60,417 bases of DNA from Pseudofrankia nepalensis (GTDB taxonomy: Bacteria; Actinomycetota; Actinomycetes; Frankiales; Frankiaceae). The stretch is taken from assembly GCF_016786305.1 (NCBI RefSeq), contig NZ_JADWYV010000025.1; one strand, written 5' to 3'. Positions 8,228 through 15,408 of this stretch are shown piece after piece. Made by a program: the position numbers and the translations under genes. Under the pieces are notes generated by a model. It was not told where the DNA came from and made no database searches. It was given only the letters and a program-made list of their open reading frames with translations. Numbering within the stretch: the first letter of the stretch is position 1; each line of letters begins with the position of its first letter.

Positions 8228-8926
8228 CTACCGGAGATGGCGGTCGAAGAAGTCCAGGATGCGCGCGTACGCGTCGTTCGTGGCTGCCTCGTCGTGGCCG
8301 ACTCCGAGGACCTTTCCGACGGCCGAATACACCGGATGCTTGTTCATGAAGGAGTGGCCTACCTTCGGGTATTCCTTGACGTCGTGTGGCACGCCCGCCT
8401 CGGTGAGAGCGGCGTCGAGCCTGGCGGCGGCGCCGCGCAGGGAGACGTCCCGGGCGCCAAAGCTGGCGACGATCGGGCAGGCGCCCGCGAACACCGCGGC
8501 GAGATCGCCCTTGGGCATCATGCCGTAGTTCGGCGCCGCGGCGTCGAAGCCGCGGGTGGCGGCCACCAGCGCGAACCCACCGCCCATGCAGAAGCCGACG
8601 ACGCCCACCCGGCCGGCGCAGTCGTCCCGGCCGGCGAGGTAGCGCCGGACCGCCTCGAGATCGTCGTACGCCGGCCCTCGCCCGGACATCGCGGCCCGGA
8701 TCGTCGCGGTCACGCACCGCGGGCCGCGGGCGCTGAACAGGTTGGGCGCGAGGGCGACATAACCGGCCGCGGCCAGCCGGTCGACGTGGCGGCGGGTGTC
8801 GGCCGTCAGCCCGAAGGCGTCGTGCAGCACGACGACGCCCGGCCACGGCCCGGATCCGGCCGGCGGTGTGGCGAGGTAGCCGTCCAGCTCGGCGGCGGTC
8901 GCCGCGCCGGGAACCTTGACGTCCAC
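8228..8926 (-). CDS. Dienelactone hydrolase family protein
   Basis: Alpha/beta hydrolase of 232 residues. The nucleophile elbow is GFCMGG with Cys113, typical of dienelactone hydrolases, which use a Cys-Asp-His triad; the Asp is likely in FGARD and the His in VGHSFMN. It may open lactones from aromatic ring cleavage, but many family members have other ester substrates. The GTG at 8926 is strongly supported by a GAGGAGG 8 nt upstream; the open frame beyond it encodes Arg/Gly-rich sequence unlike the family. It converges with the DUF2752 gene. No catabolic genes surround it, so the physiological substrate is unknown. Confidence 0.87.
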   Translation of the reverse strand: MDVKVPGAATAAELDGYLATPPAGSGPWPGVVVLHDAFGLTADTRRHVDRLAAAGYVALAPNLFSARGPRCVTATIRAAMSGRGPAYDDLEAVRRYLAGRDDCAGRVGVVGFCMGGGFALVAATRGFDAAAPNYGMMPKGDLAAVFAGACPIVASFGARDVSLRGAAARLDAALTEAGVPHDVKEYPKVGHSFMNKHPVYSAVGKVLGVGHDEAATNDAYARILDFFDRHLR

Positions 8927-9216
8927 GATGGCGGCCTCCTCGCGGGGCGCTGCGGGGCGCTTGCTCCAGCCAGCGGGCGCCATCCGGCGCCAGCAGACGA
9001 TGATGCCGTACCCATGGCCGGCGCCGCGACGGTTCGCCCCGGTCCGGAGCCTGCCAGCCAAGCATCACCCGGTGGCGGCATCGGGATCAGCGCGGTTGAT
9101 CGGCGTCCCTGCTTGCTGAGGGAAGCGGCGGCCGGTGGCTTAGGTGGCTTCGCTACAGTTCGTGCGGGCAACGGTAACCCCAGGCCGTATGCGGCCTCAG
9201 GACGCAGGGGGTGAGG

Positions 9217-10074
9217 ATGGCGCAGGGCGCGTGCCGGCGAGCGGGTGAGGTCAGGCTGGTCGGGCTGACGCATCATCATCCCGGCGCCGAGGCGGCCGCC
9301 GTCGCGGACGTCGACCTCACCGTCGCCTCCGGGGGATCGCTCGCGCTTGTCGGCCCTGAGGGCGCGGGCAAGACGACGGTGCTGCGGCTCGTCGCCGGGC
9401 TCGACCGGCCGGTCGAGGGCCGGGTGCTGCTCGACGGCGTCGACGTCGCGGGACTGCCGGCGCCGCGCCGGCCGGTCGCCGCCGTCTTCGGTCGCTACAG
9501 CCTCTTCCCGTTCCTCGACGTCGCGGCGAACGTCGCCCTCGGCCTGCGGGGGAGCGGCTCGCTGGCCGGCGCGCCGGACCCGCGTGGCCGGGCGCTCGCC
9601 ACGCTCGCCGGCAGGGCGGGCACGGCCCGCCGGGTACGCGAGGCGTTGGAACTGGTCCGGATGGGCGACTACGCCCGGCGCCGCCCACCGCAGCTCGCCC
9701 CGGCGCACCAGCAGCGGGTGGCGATCGCCCGGGCGCTCGTGCTGCGCCCGCGGGTGCTCGTGCTCGACGAGCCGCTCGGCGCGCTCGACGACGACGACCT
9801 GCGCGTACGGCTCGCCGCCGACCTGTGCGCGCTGCACCGCCAGCTCGGGATCACCATGATCTACGCGACCCGGTCGGCCGGTGAGGCGAGCGCGGTCGCC
9901 GAACGGGTCGCCGTCCTCGCGAACGGGAGACTCCTGCTCGAGGCGCAGCCGGCCGAGGACGCGGTCGCCCGCGCCCGGGCGGACGACGACCCCGCTGGTG
10001 ACCTGCCGGCGGGTGACGTCGACGCGATGCTGGCCGCGGCCGACGACCCGGGCGCGGGCGCCCCCGCCGCCTGA
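9217..10074 (+). CDS. Stand-alone ABC ATPase with degenerate catalytic motifs
   Basis: ABC ATP-binding protein of 285 residues, closest by eye to the PotA/MalK type. The Walker A (GPEGAGKTT) and Walker B with its Glu (VLVLDEPLGALD) are intact. Three other motifs are not: the Q-loop reads VFGRYSLFPF where VFQxYALFP is usual, so the Gln is lost; the signature reads LAPAHQQRV where LSGGQQQRV is usual; and the switch His is replaced, YATRSAGEA in place of YVTHDQEEA. The protein may bind ATP but is unlikely to work as a normal transport motor. No permease or binding protein gene is adjacent. ATG at 9217 has AGGGGG 5 nt upstream; a GTG at 9211 is an alternative. The C-terminus is an acidic Ala/Asp tail. 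Confidence 0.8.
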   Translation: MAQGACRRAGEVRLVGLTHHHPGAEAAAVADVDLTVASGGSLALVGPEGAGKTTVLRLVAGLDRPVEGRVLLDGVDVAGLPAPRRPVAAVFGRYSLFPFLDVAANVALGLRGSGSLAGAPDPRGRALATLAGRAGTARRVREALELVRMGDYARRRPPQLAPAHQQRVAIARALVLRPRVLVLDEPLGALDDDDLRVRLAADLCALHRQLGITMIYATRSAGEASAVAERVAVLANGRLLLEAQPAEDAVARARADDDPAGDLPAGDVDAMLAAADDPGAGAPAA

Positions 10075-10384
10075 AGGACCGCCGCGGCGGGTCGAGCGCG
10101 GGCCCGGCCGCGCCGTGGCCCGCCGGCGACGCCCGCCCGGCCGCGACCGGCTTTCTTCCACGCTTTCGGCTCGTTCTCCCGGCGCCGTCCGTGCTCGGCC
10201 ACCGGAGCCGACCGCCGGCGCTCCCGCCCCGGGGCCGCCCACTCCTGATTACCTCGGCCGCTGCCGGGAACGGGCGAGGCAAGTACCCGAGGCGAGAACG
10301 AGTACCGAACGCACAGGTACCCGAACGACGTGGCGGACGGGAGGCACCGCGGGGGCCCCGACCCAGACCCACCGGGAGGCAGAG
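10075..10384. other. Intergenic region without a recognised element
   Basis: About 310 bases between the ABC ATPase and the DUF5709 gene. I see no supported gene, tRNA or strong hairpin; it presumably holds the promoter of the downstream gene. Confidence 0.4.
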
Positions 10385-10906
10385 ATGACCAAGCCCGCCG
10401 AGTACCGGCCTGACGGTGTCGACATGTTCAACGTGCTCGACGACGTTCCGCTGACCGTCGAGGAGAGCCTGGACAGCGACGACCTGGGAACCACCGACGC
10501 GGGCCTGGACCCTCTCGACGACAGCTGGGACGCCCCCGACTCGCCGAGCGCGGAGACCCGGCAGCGCCCGACCGCCAACGAGCGCCTCGCGGGTGCGTCG
10601 CTGGACGAGGCGCTGGCCCAGGAGGTCCCGGACGTCGATCCCTACCTGGAGGCGGAGCGCCTCGAGACCGGCCTGGTGCTCGACGACGACGTCGAGGGCG
10701 TCGACACGCCGTTCGCGGAGTCGAACCCGGGCCCACGGCTGGCGGGCCTGGTCGCCGACGACGCGGCCGGGCTCGGGGAGCCGTTGACGGCCCGCCCGGT
10801 GAACGCCCGGACTCTCCGCCGAACCGGCGAGGCGGGCCTGGCAGGTCAGGGTGACGGCGAGGCCTGGCCGCTCGCGCCGGAGGAGGATGCGTTGCATCTC
10901 GACTGA
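10385..10906 (+). CDS. DUF5709 family protein
   Basis: Acidic soluble protein of 173 residues resembling actinobacterial DUF5709 proteins: YRPDGVDMFNVLDDVPLTVEE near the N-terminus, a LDPLDDSWDAPD segment, then LDEALAQEVPDVDP in the middle, and a short C-terminal part with PEEDALHLD. There is no signal peptide, membrane helix or catalytic motif, and no function is established for the family. A GGGAGG 5 nt before the ATG at 10385 fixes the start well. It is a monocistronic-looking gene, not obviously linked to its neighbours. Confidence 0.75.
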   Translation: MTKPAEYRPDGVDMFNVLDDVPLTVEESLDSDDLGTTDAGLDPLDDSWDAPDSPSAETRQRPTANERLAGASLDEALAQEVPDVDPYLEAERLETGLVLDDDVEGVDTPFAESNPGPRLAGLVADDAAGLGEPLTARPVNARTLRRTGEAGLAGQGDGEAWPLAPEEDALHLD

Positions 10907-11110
10907 GGGGCGGCGTCCAAGGGGGTGTACCCGGCAAAGCGGGGCATGGGATTCCCGGTCGTGGCCGCCCCGCTACCTGGCGGTAGCGAGTGGTTACATC
11001 GAGTGATCGATGGCCCGTGCGCGTGTGGAAGGGTATAGGCGGCGCGCGCCAGGGTGTTCACGCCGCGCGGGCAGTTCCACCCCGCTCGTCGGTGAGGCGC
11101 CGATAACGTA

Positions 11111-11124
11111 TAGCGTCCCGCTTC
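11111..11124 (+). promoter_or_regulatory. Probable leaderless promoter -10 element
   Basis: TAGCGT at 11111-11116 lies 8 nt before the GTG at 11125, with no Shine-Dalgarno between, as expected for transcription starting at the start codon. No clear -35 is visible. Confidence 0.45.
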
Positions 11125-11916
11125 GTGGCTACTGTTGCGGACCGGATTCTTGGCCATCTGGCCGGGGTGCCGGCCGGTTTGGACGACGGCAGGCTCGCGG
11201 AGGCGATCGGCGCCAGCCGCAGCTCTGTCAATAACGCGTGTCGCAAGCTCGCCGAGCAGGGGCGGCTGGTACGGGCCGTCGGAGCCGACGGCAAGATCTT
11301 GAACATGGTCGGGAGTGGGTCCGCGCCCGCCGAAGGCGGGTCGGTGGCCGCGGCTGAGCCGGCCACGCCCGAGCCCGAGCTGCCGGTGGCGTCCGTGGCG
11401 GAGCCGGCCGACGAGCCGGCCGTCGTCCCGGAGATCCCGGCCGCGCGCTCGGGCCCGGACGACGTGCCCGGCATCCCCGCGGCCCGCCTGCCCGGCGATG
11501 ACGAGATCGCCGCCGCGGCGGAGCCGGTGGCCGAGCCTGAGCCGGTCGTGGCGGAGGCCGAGCCTGAGCCGGTGGAGCCGGTGGAGCCGGAGGCCGAGCC
11601 TGAGCCGGTCGTGGCCGAGGCCGAGCCTGAGCCAGTGGCCGAGGCCGAGCCGGTCGCGGCGGAGCCCGAGCCAGAGGCCGAGGCCGTCGTCGAGCCGGAG
11701 CCCGCCGGCGCCGTCGCGGACGGCGAGGTGACCGACGCTGAGGTGACCGACGCTGAGGTGGCCGAGGGAGAGCTCGTGGAGCCGGCGCCGGCCGCGGCCG
11801 AGGCGGCCGACGACAGCGACATCGTGGACGCCGAGACGTCCGCCGAGCCCGACCCGTCGGCGTCGCCGTCCGGTCCCCGCCGGCCATGGTGGCGGCGCCT
11901 GTTGCCGTTGCGTTAG
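11125..11916 (+). CDS. Winged-helix protein with Glu-Pro repeat linker and cationic Trp tail
   Basis: Protein of 263 residues in three parts. Residues ~1-62 look like a winged helix-turn-helix (ILGHLAG ... ASRSSVNNACRKLAEQGRLVRAVG ... ILNM). Residues ~70-245 are a low-complexity acidic linker rich in EPEPV, AEAEPEP and DAEVT repeats, probably extended and strongly negative. The last dozen residues, RRPWWRRLLPLR, are basic and aromatic, which could bind membrane or nucleic acid. No family is recognised for the whole. A role as a DNA-binding protein tethered by its tail is only inference. The repeat DNA is itself repetitive (about 11520-11700). The gene stands alone between DUF5709 and the amino-acid binding lipoprotein gene. 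Confidence 0.7.
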   Translation: MATVADRILGHLAGVPAGLDDGRLAEAIGASRSSVNNACRKLAEQGRLVRAVGADGKILNMVGSGSAPAEGGSVAAAEPATPEPELPVASVAEPADEPAVVPEIPAARSGPDDVPGIPAARLPGDDEIAAAAEPVAEPEPVVAEAEPEPVEPVEPEAEPEPVVAEAEPEPVAEAEPVAAEPEPEAEAVVEPEPAGAVADGEVTDAEVTDAEVAEGELVEPAPAAAEAADDSDIVDAETSAEPDPSASPSGPRRPWWRRLLPLR

Positions 11917-12203
11917 CTCCCGGCGCGATCCGCCGGTGATCCGCGCCGCCGGGATCCGCGCCGGATCGGAAAAGCCAGTCCGGATCTCGCTTTCGGCGGC
12001 CCGGAGGTCCTGGGAGGTCGTTCGGCAATGCCCCGGAGCGGTTCGCGGTGGGTATCGCCGGCCCGACAGCCGCGCGGCCGGGGAGCCACTACGGTTACCA
12101 ATCTGGTTGCCGAAGGTGTTAGGTGTGTCCCGTCGGGCGGCTACCGGCGGGGAATCGGCCCGGCATAGCGTGGCAGCGTCACGGAACTCAATCAGGGGAG
12201 AGC
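11917..12203. other. Intergenic region upstream of the binding-protein gene
   Basis: About 290 bases. It contains several GATCCGC/GATCCGG motifs with a small hairpin GATCCG-CGC-CGGATC near 11959-11973, a direct repeat GGTTACC/GGTTGCC near 12093-12111, and a TAGCGT box near 12167 that could be a -10 for the lipoprotein gene. None is certain. Confidence 0.3.
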
Positions 12204-13559
12204 ATGTCCATCCGAGCCCGAGCGCTCGTCGCCGCTGTGGCGTTGACGTCGTTGGCGCTGACTGCCTGCGGCAGCAGGGTCAACTCTGACGACCAGCCCA
12301 GCAATCCGGACGGCGGCGGCACCACGCAGGCGTCCAACAACACGGCGTCCGACACGGGGGTGAGCCCCACCGAGATCAAGGTCGGCCTGATCAGCGGCCA
12401 GACCAGCGGGCTCGGTCCGGACACGTTCTCGGCGTCGCTGTACGGCGCGCAGGCCTACTTCGACGCGCTCAACGACAAGGGTGGCGTGAACGGCCGCAAG
12501 GTCAAGCTCGTCCCGTGCGACGACAAGGGCACGGGCGACGGCAACGTCGAATGCGCGCACACGCTGGCCGACGACGAGAAGGTGTTCGCGCTCGCCGGCA
12601 CCACGGCTTTCGACTACGCCGGTGCGCAGTACCTCGACTCGCAGGGTGTCCCGGACATCGGCGGCCAGCCGGTCGGCGACGCCTACTACCAGTACCCGCA
12701 CATGTTCTCGATCTACGGTGGCTTCGGCTACCCGCGGGACGGCAAGGCGCCGGGCTACGACGGCAAGCTCTACGCCCCGACCGGGAACTACCGCTGGTTC
12801 AAGGAGAAGCTCAACGCCAAGACGGCGGCCGTCGTCTTCCTGAACGTCCCGCAGTCGCAGCAGTACGCGTCCTCGATCGCGCTGGGCCTCCAGAAGGAGG
12901 GCTACACGGTCGTCTCCGAGCAGGTCGACCTCGCCCTGCGTAACTGGGACGCGGCCGTCATCGACATGAAGAACAAGGGCGTCGAGGTCGTCTTCGACGC
13001 GCTGACCGACGACTTCAACGGCCAGCTGTGCGAGGCCATCCAGTCGCGACAGATGCCGCTGAAGGCCAAGGTCACCACCACGCAGAGCCTCTCGGACTCC
13101 GCCGCCACGATCTACGCGAAGTCGCCGACCTGCCTGAACAACCTGTACGCGATCAGCACCGCCAAGAACTACAACGACATCGACGACCCGCTGGTCAAGC
13201 AGTACCGCGACGACGTCGCGAAGTACACGCCGGACCGCGTGAACAAGCTCAACCAGTGGATGTTCGAGGGCTACATCTCGGCGAAGTGGCTCACGGACGC
13301 GATGTCGTCCTGTGGCGCGGACCTGACCCGTGAATGCGTCGAGAACTACATGACGACCGAGACCTATGACGCCGAAGGGCTGCTGATCCCGCGGGACTTC
13401 AAGGTCGACAACCCGCCGCCGACCAGCGCCAAGGACTGCCTGAACGTCGTCCGCTGGACCTCGAGCGCTCCGACCGGCAAGGCTGGCTGGACCTCACAGA
13501 CCGACGACATGACGACGAACTGCTTCCAGGTCCCGACCTTCAGCTTCGACGCCGGCTGA
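12204..13559 (+). CDS. Branched-chain-amino-acid-type ABC transporter substrate-binding lipoprotein
   Basis: Exported solute-binding protein of 451 residues with a type I periplasmic-binding fold. The signal peptide ends in a lipobox (LTAC) with the lipidated Cys at 22, followed by a short Ser/Asn-rich linker and then IKVGLISGQTSGLGPDTFSA, typical of the Leu/Ile/Val receptor family. Ligand may be an amino acid, but these receptors also bind urea, amides or aromatic acids. It should hand its ligand to the fused permease and two ATPases encoded on the opposite strand just beyond it; the two transcription units converge on two strong terminators. ATG at 12204 follows AGGGGAG closely. The position downstream of the other transporter genes, facing them, is a little unusual. 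Confidence 0.88.
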   Translation: MSIRARALVAAVALTSLALTACGSRVNSDDQPSNPDGGGTTQASNNTASDTGVSPTEIKVGLISGQTSGLGPDTFSASLYGAQAYFDALNDKGGVNGRKVKLVPCDDKGTGDGNVECAHTLADDEKVFALAGTTAFDYAGAQYLDSQGVPDIGGQPVGDAYYQYPHMFSIYGGFGYPRDGKAPGYDGKLYAPTGNYRWFKEKLNAKTAAVVFLNVPQSQQYASSIALGLQKEGYTVVSEQVDLALRNWDAAVIDMKNKGVEVVFDALTDDFNGQLCEAIQSRQMPLKAKVTTTQSLSDSAATIYAKSPTCLNNLYAISTAKNYNDIDDPLVKQYRDDVAKYTPDRVNKLNQWMFEGYISAKWLTDAMSSCGADLTRECVENYMTTETYDAEGLLIPRDFKVDNPPPTSAKDCLNVVRWTSSAPTGKAGWTSQTDDMTTNCFQVPTFSFDAG

Positions 13560-13579
13560 CCTCCGGCCAAGACCAGAAG

Positions 13580-13618
13580 GGGCCCCGCCCCGGCGAGCTA
13601 CTCGCCGGGGCGGGGCCC
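13580..13618 (+). terminator. Strong hairpin terminator after the binding-protein gene
   Basis: A perfect 18-bp stem (13580-13597 with 13601-13618) closed by the 3-nt loop CTA lies 20 bases after the stop codon. It is very GC-rich; the U-tract is weak. Confidence 0.8.
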
Positions 13619-13791
13619 TCGGTCGTTCCGGGACGCGACGGTGTCAGCTGGGGCAGTCGACGGCGCGAGCCGGGCGGCTGTCCCGTGGGCTCGGGGCGTG
13701 AGTGAGCCAGGAAGGCCATGCGGCGTGCGGAGGCCACGTGAGGCTGGGCAGGCCGCCCGCCCCAAGGCGCCGGACGGACTGGAAGAAACGA

Positions 13792-13826
13792 CGGAGCGGC
13801 CGGGCCTGACCGGCCCGGCCGCTCCG
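13792..13826 (-). terminator. Rho-independent terminator of the liv operon
   Basis: A perfect 15-bp stem with a 5-nt loop starts 6 bases after the livF stop on the minus strand. It is followed on that strand by GTTTCTTCC, a U-rich tail, so it fits an intrinsic terminator well. Confidence 0.82.
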
Positions 13827-13831
13827 GTCGC

Positions 13832-14638
13832 TCAGGCGTGCGCGAGCTCGGCCGGGTCGCCGACGAACGAGCGCTCGCCGCGGTGCAGGACATAGACGAG
13901 GTCGGCCATGCCGAGCGCCGCCTCGGTGTACTGGTCGGCCAGGATGACCGTCGTTCCGCCCGCGGCGATGGTCGCGAGCCACTCGAACAGCTCGGCGGCC
14001 ACCTTCGGCGACAGTCCCAGGGAGAGTTCGTCGACCATCAGCACGCTGGGCCGGGCGAGCAGCGCGCGGGCGAGCGCGAGCATCCGCCGCTCGCCGCCCG
14101 ACATCGAGCCGGCCCGCTGGGGGAGCCGGTCACGCAGCTTCGGGAACGCGTCCAGCGCGGGGGTGATGTCCGGGTAGCCGGCCGCCTCGGCGACCACCAT
14201 CAGGTTGTCCCGGACCGACAGGCTCGCGAACACCGCCCGCTCGTCCGGCACGAGCAGCAGGCCGCGCCGCGACCGGTCGAGCGCGGACATCTTCGTGATG
14301 ACCTCGCCTCGCCAGGTGAGCGTGCCCTGGCGCAGCGGCACCAGGCCGGCGAGTACCCGCAGCGTGGTGCTCTTGCCCGCGCCGTTGACGCCGAGCATGG
14401 CCACGACCTTGCCGGACGGGATGACGAGGTCCAGGCCGTGCAGCACCTCGACGTTTCCGTAGCCGGCCCGGCCACCGGTCAGCCGCAGCTCGATGCCGTC
14501 CGACGCCGGCGTGCCGCCCCTGCGGGTGGCCGCCGCGGCGGCGGCCAGGGCGCTGGCCGAGGAGCCAGCCGCGATCTCGGCTGAGGGGCCGGCTCCGGCT
14601 CCGGCATTCGACGGAGCCCTGTCCTTCGAGGGGAACAT
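13832..14638 (-). CDS. livF: Branched-chain-type ABC transporter ATPase LivF
   Basis: ATP-binding subunit of 268 residues that powers uptake with LivG and the fused permease. All motifs are canonical: Walker A GVNGAGKST, signature MSGGERRM, Walker B VLMVDELSLGLSP and the H-loop region LADQYTEAA, where LivF proteins commonly have Gln before the Tyr. The N-terminal ~45 residues are an Ala/Ser/Gly-rich extension before the ABC core begins at IELRLTGGRAGYG. The ATG at 14638 lies 2 bases after the livG stop, so the two are translationally close. It is the last gene of the operon and is followed by a strong terminator. Confidence 0.88.
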   Translation of the reverse strand: MFPSKDRAPSNAGAGAGPSAEIAAGSSASALAAAAAATRRGGTPASDGIELRLTGGRAGYGNVEVLHGLDLVIPSGKVVAMLGVNGAGKSTTLRVLAGLVPLRQGTLTWRGEVITKMSALDRSRRGLLLVPDERAVFASLSVRDNLMVVAEAAGYPDITPALDAFPKLRDRLPQRAGSMSGGERRMLALARALLARPSVLMVDELSLGLSPKVAAELFEWLATIAAGGTTVILADQYTEAALGMADLVYVLHRGERSFVGDPAELAHA

Positions 14639-14640
14639 GC

Positions 14641-15408
14641 TCACGCCGCCACCGATCCCTGGGCGAGGTAGACGGACTGGACGGTCGGGTTCGCGCGGAC
14701 CGTGGCCGGGTCGCCGTGAGCGACCACTTTGCCGCCGACCATGGCGTACACCTGGTCGCACACGGTGAAGACCAGGTCGACGTCGTGGTCGACGAGGACG
14801 ATCGCCACGCCGGCGTCGGCGATCCGGCGCAGCAGGGCGGAGAACCGCTCGGTCTCGACCGCGTCCAGGCCGCTCGCGGGCTCGTCGAGCAGCAGCACGT
14901 CCGGATGGGCGCACAGCGCCCTGGCGCACTCGGCCAGCCGCAGCGCGCCCGTCGGCAGCGAGCCCGCGACGAAGTCGGCGAGGTCGCTCAGGCCGAGCGA
15001 GGCGAGCATGTCGTCGACGACCTGCTCGTGCGAGGGGTTCTTGCGCACGCCGAGGCCGAACAGGCCGCCGCCGTAGTCCCGGCGCCGGTTCTCCACGCCG
15101 ACCAGCAGGTTGTCCCGCACGGTCATGCTGGTGAACAGCGACGGCACCTGGAACGTCTGCACCAGCCCGAGCCGGGAGCGCTTGTCCGGCCGCAGCTTGC
15201 TGATGTCCCGGTCGCCCAGCAGCACCGCGCCCTCGTCGGGCTGCTCGACGCCGGTGAGCAGCTTGAACAGCGTCGACTTGCCGGCGCCGTTCGGCCCGAT
15301 CAGCCCGGTGATCATCCCGGGTGGGGCGGACATGTCGACGTGGTCGACGGCCGTGAGCCCGCCGTAGCGGCGGACGAGGCCGACGGCGCGCAGCTCGGCG
15401 CGGCTCAC
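14641..15408 (-). CDS. livG: Branched-chain-type ABC transporter ATPase LivG
   Basis: Second ATPase of the importer, 255 residues. Walker A is GPNGAGKST, the Q-loop LVQTFQ, Walker B LLLDEPASGLD and the H-loop LVDHDVD, all intact. The signature motif is unusual: LPTGALRLAECARAL where LivG proteins normally have L-S-x-G-x-x-R-x. The central Gly is kept but the Ser is lost. LivG signatures are known to vary, so activity is still likely, especially as the LivF partner has a canonical motif. The GTG start at 15408 overlaps the permease stop codon by 4 bases (GTGA), a sign of translational coupling. Confidence 0.86.
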   Translation of the reverse strand: MSRAELRAVGLVRRYGGLTAVDHVDMSAPPGMITGLIGPNGAGKSTLFKLLTGVEQPDEGAVLLGDRDISKLRPDKRSRLGLVQTFQVPSLFTSMTVRDNLLVGVENRRRDYGGGLFGLGVRKNPSHEQVVDDMLASLGLSDLADFVAGSLPTGALRLAECARALCAHPDVLLLDEPASGLDAVETERFSALLRRIADAGVAIVLVDHDVDLVFTVCDQVYAMVGGKVVAHGDPATVRANPTVQSVYLAQGSVAA

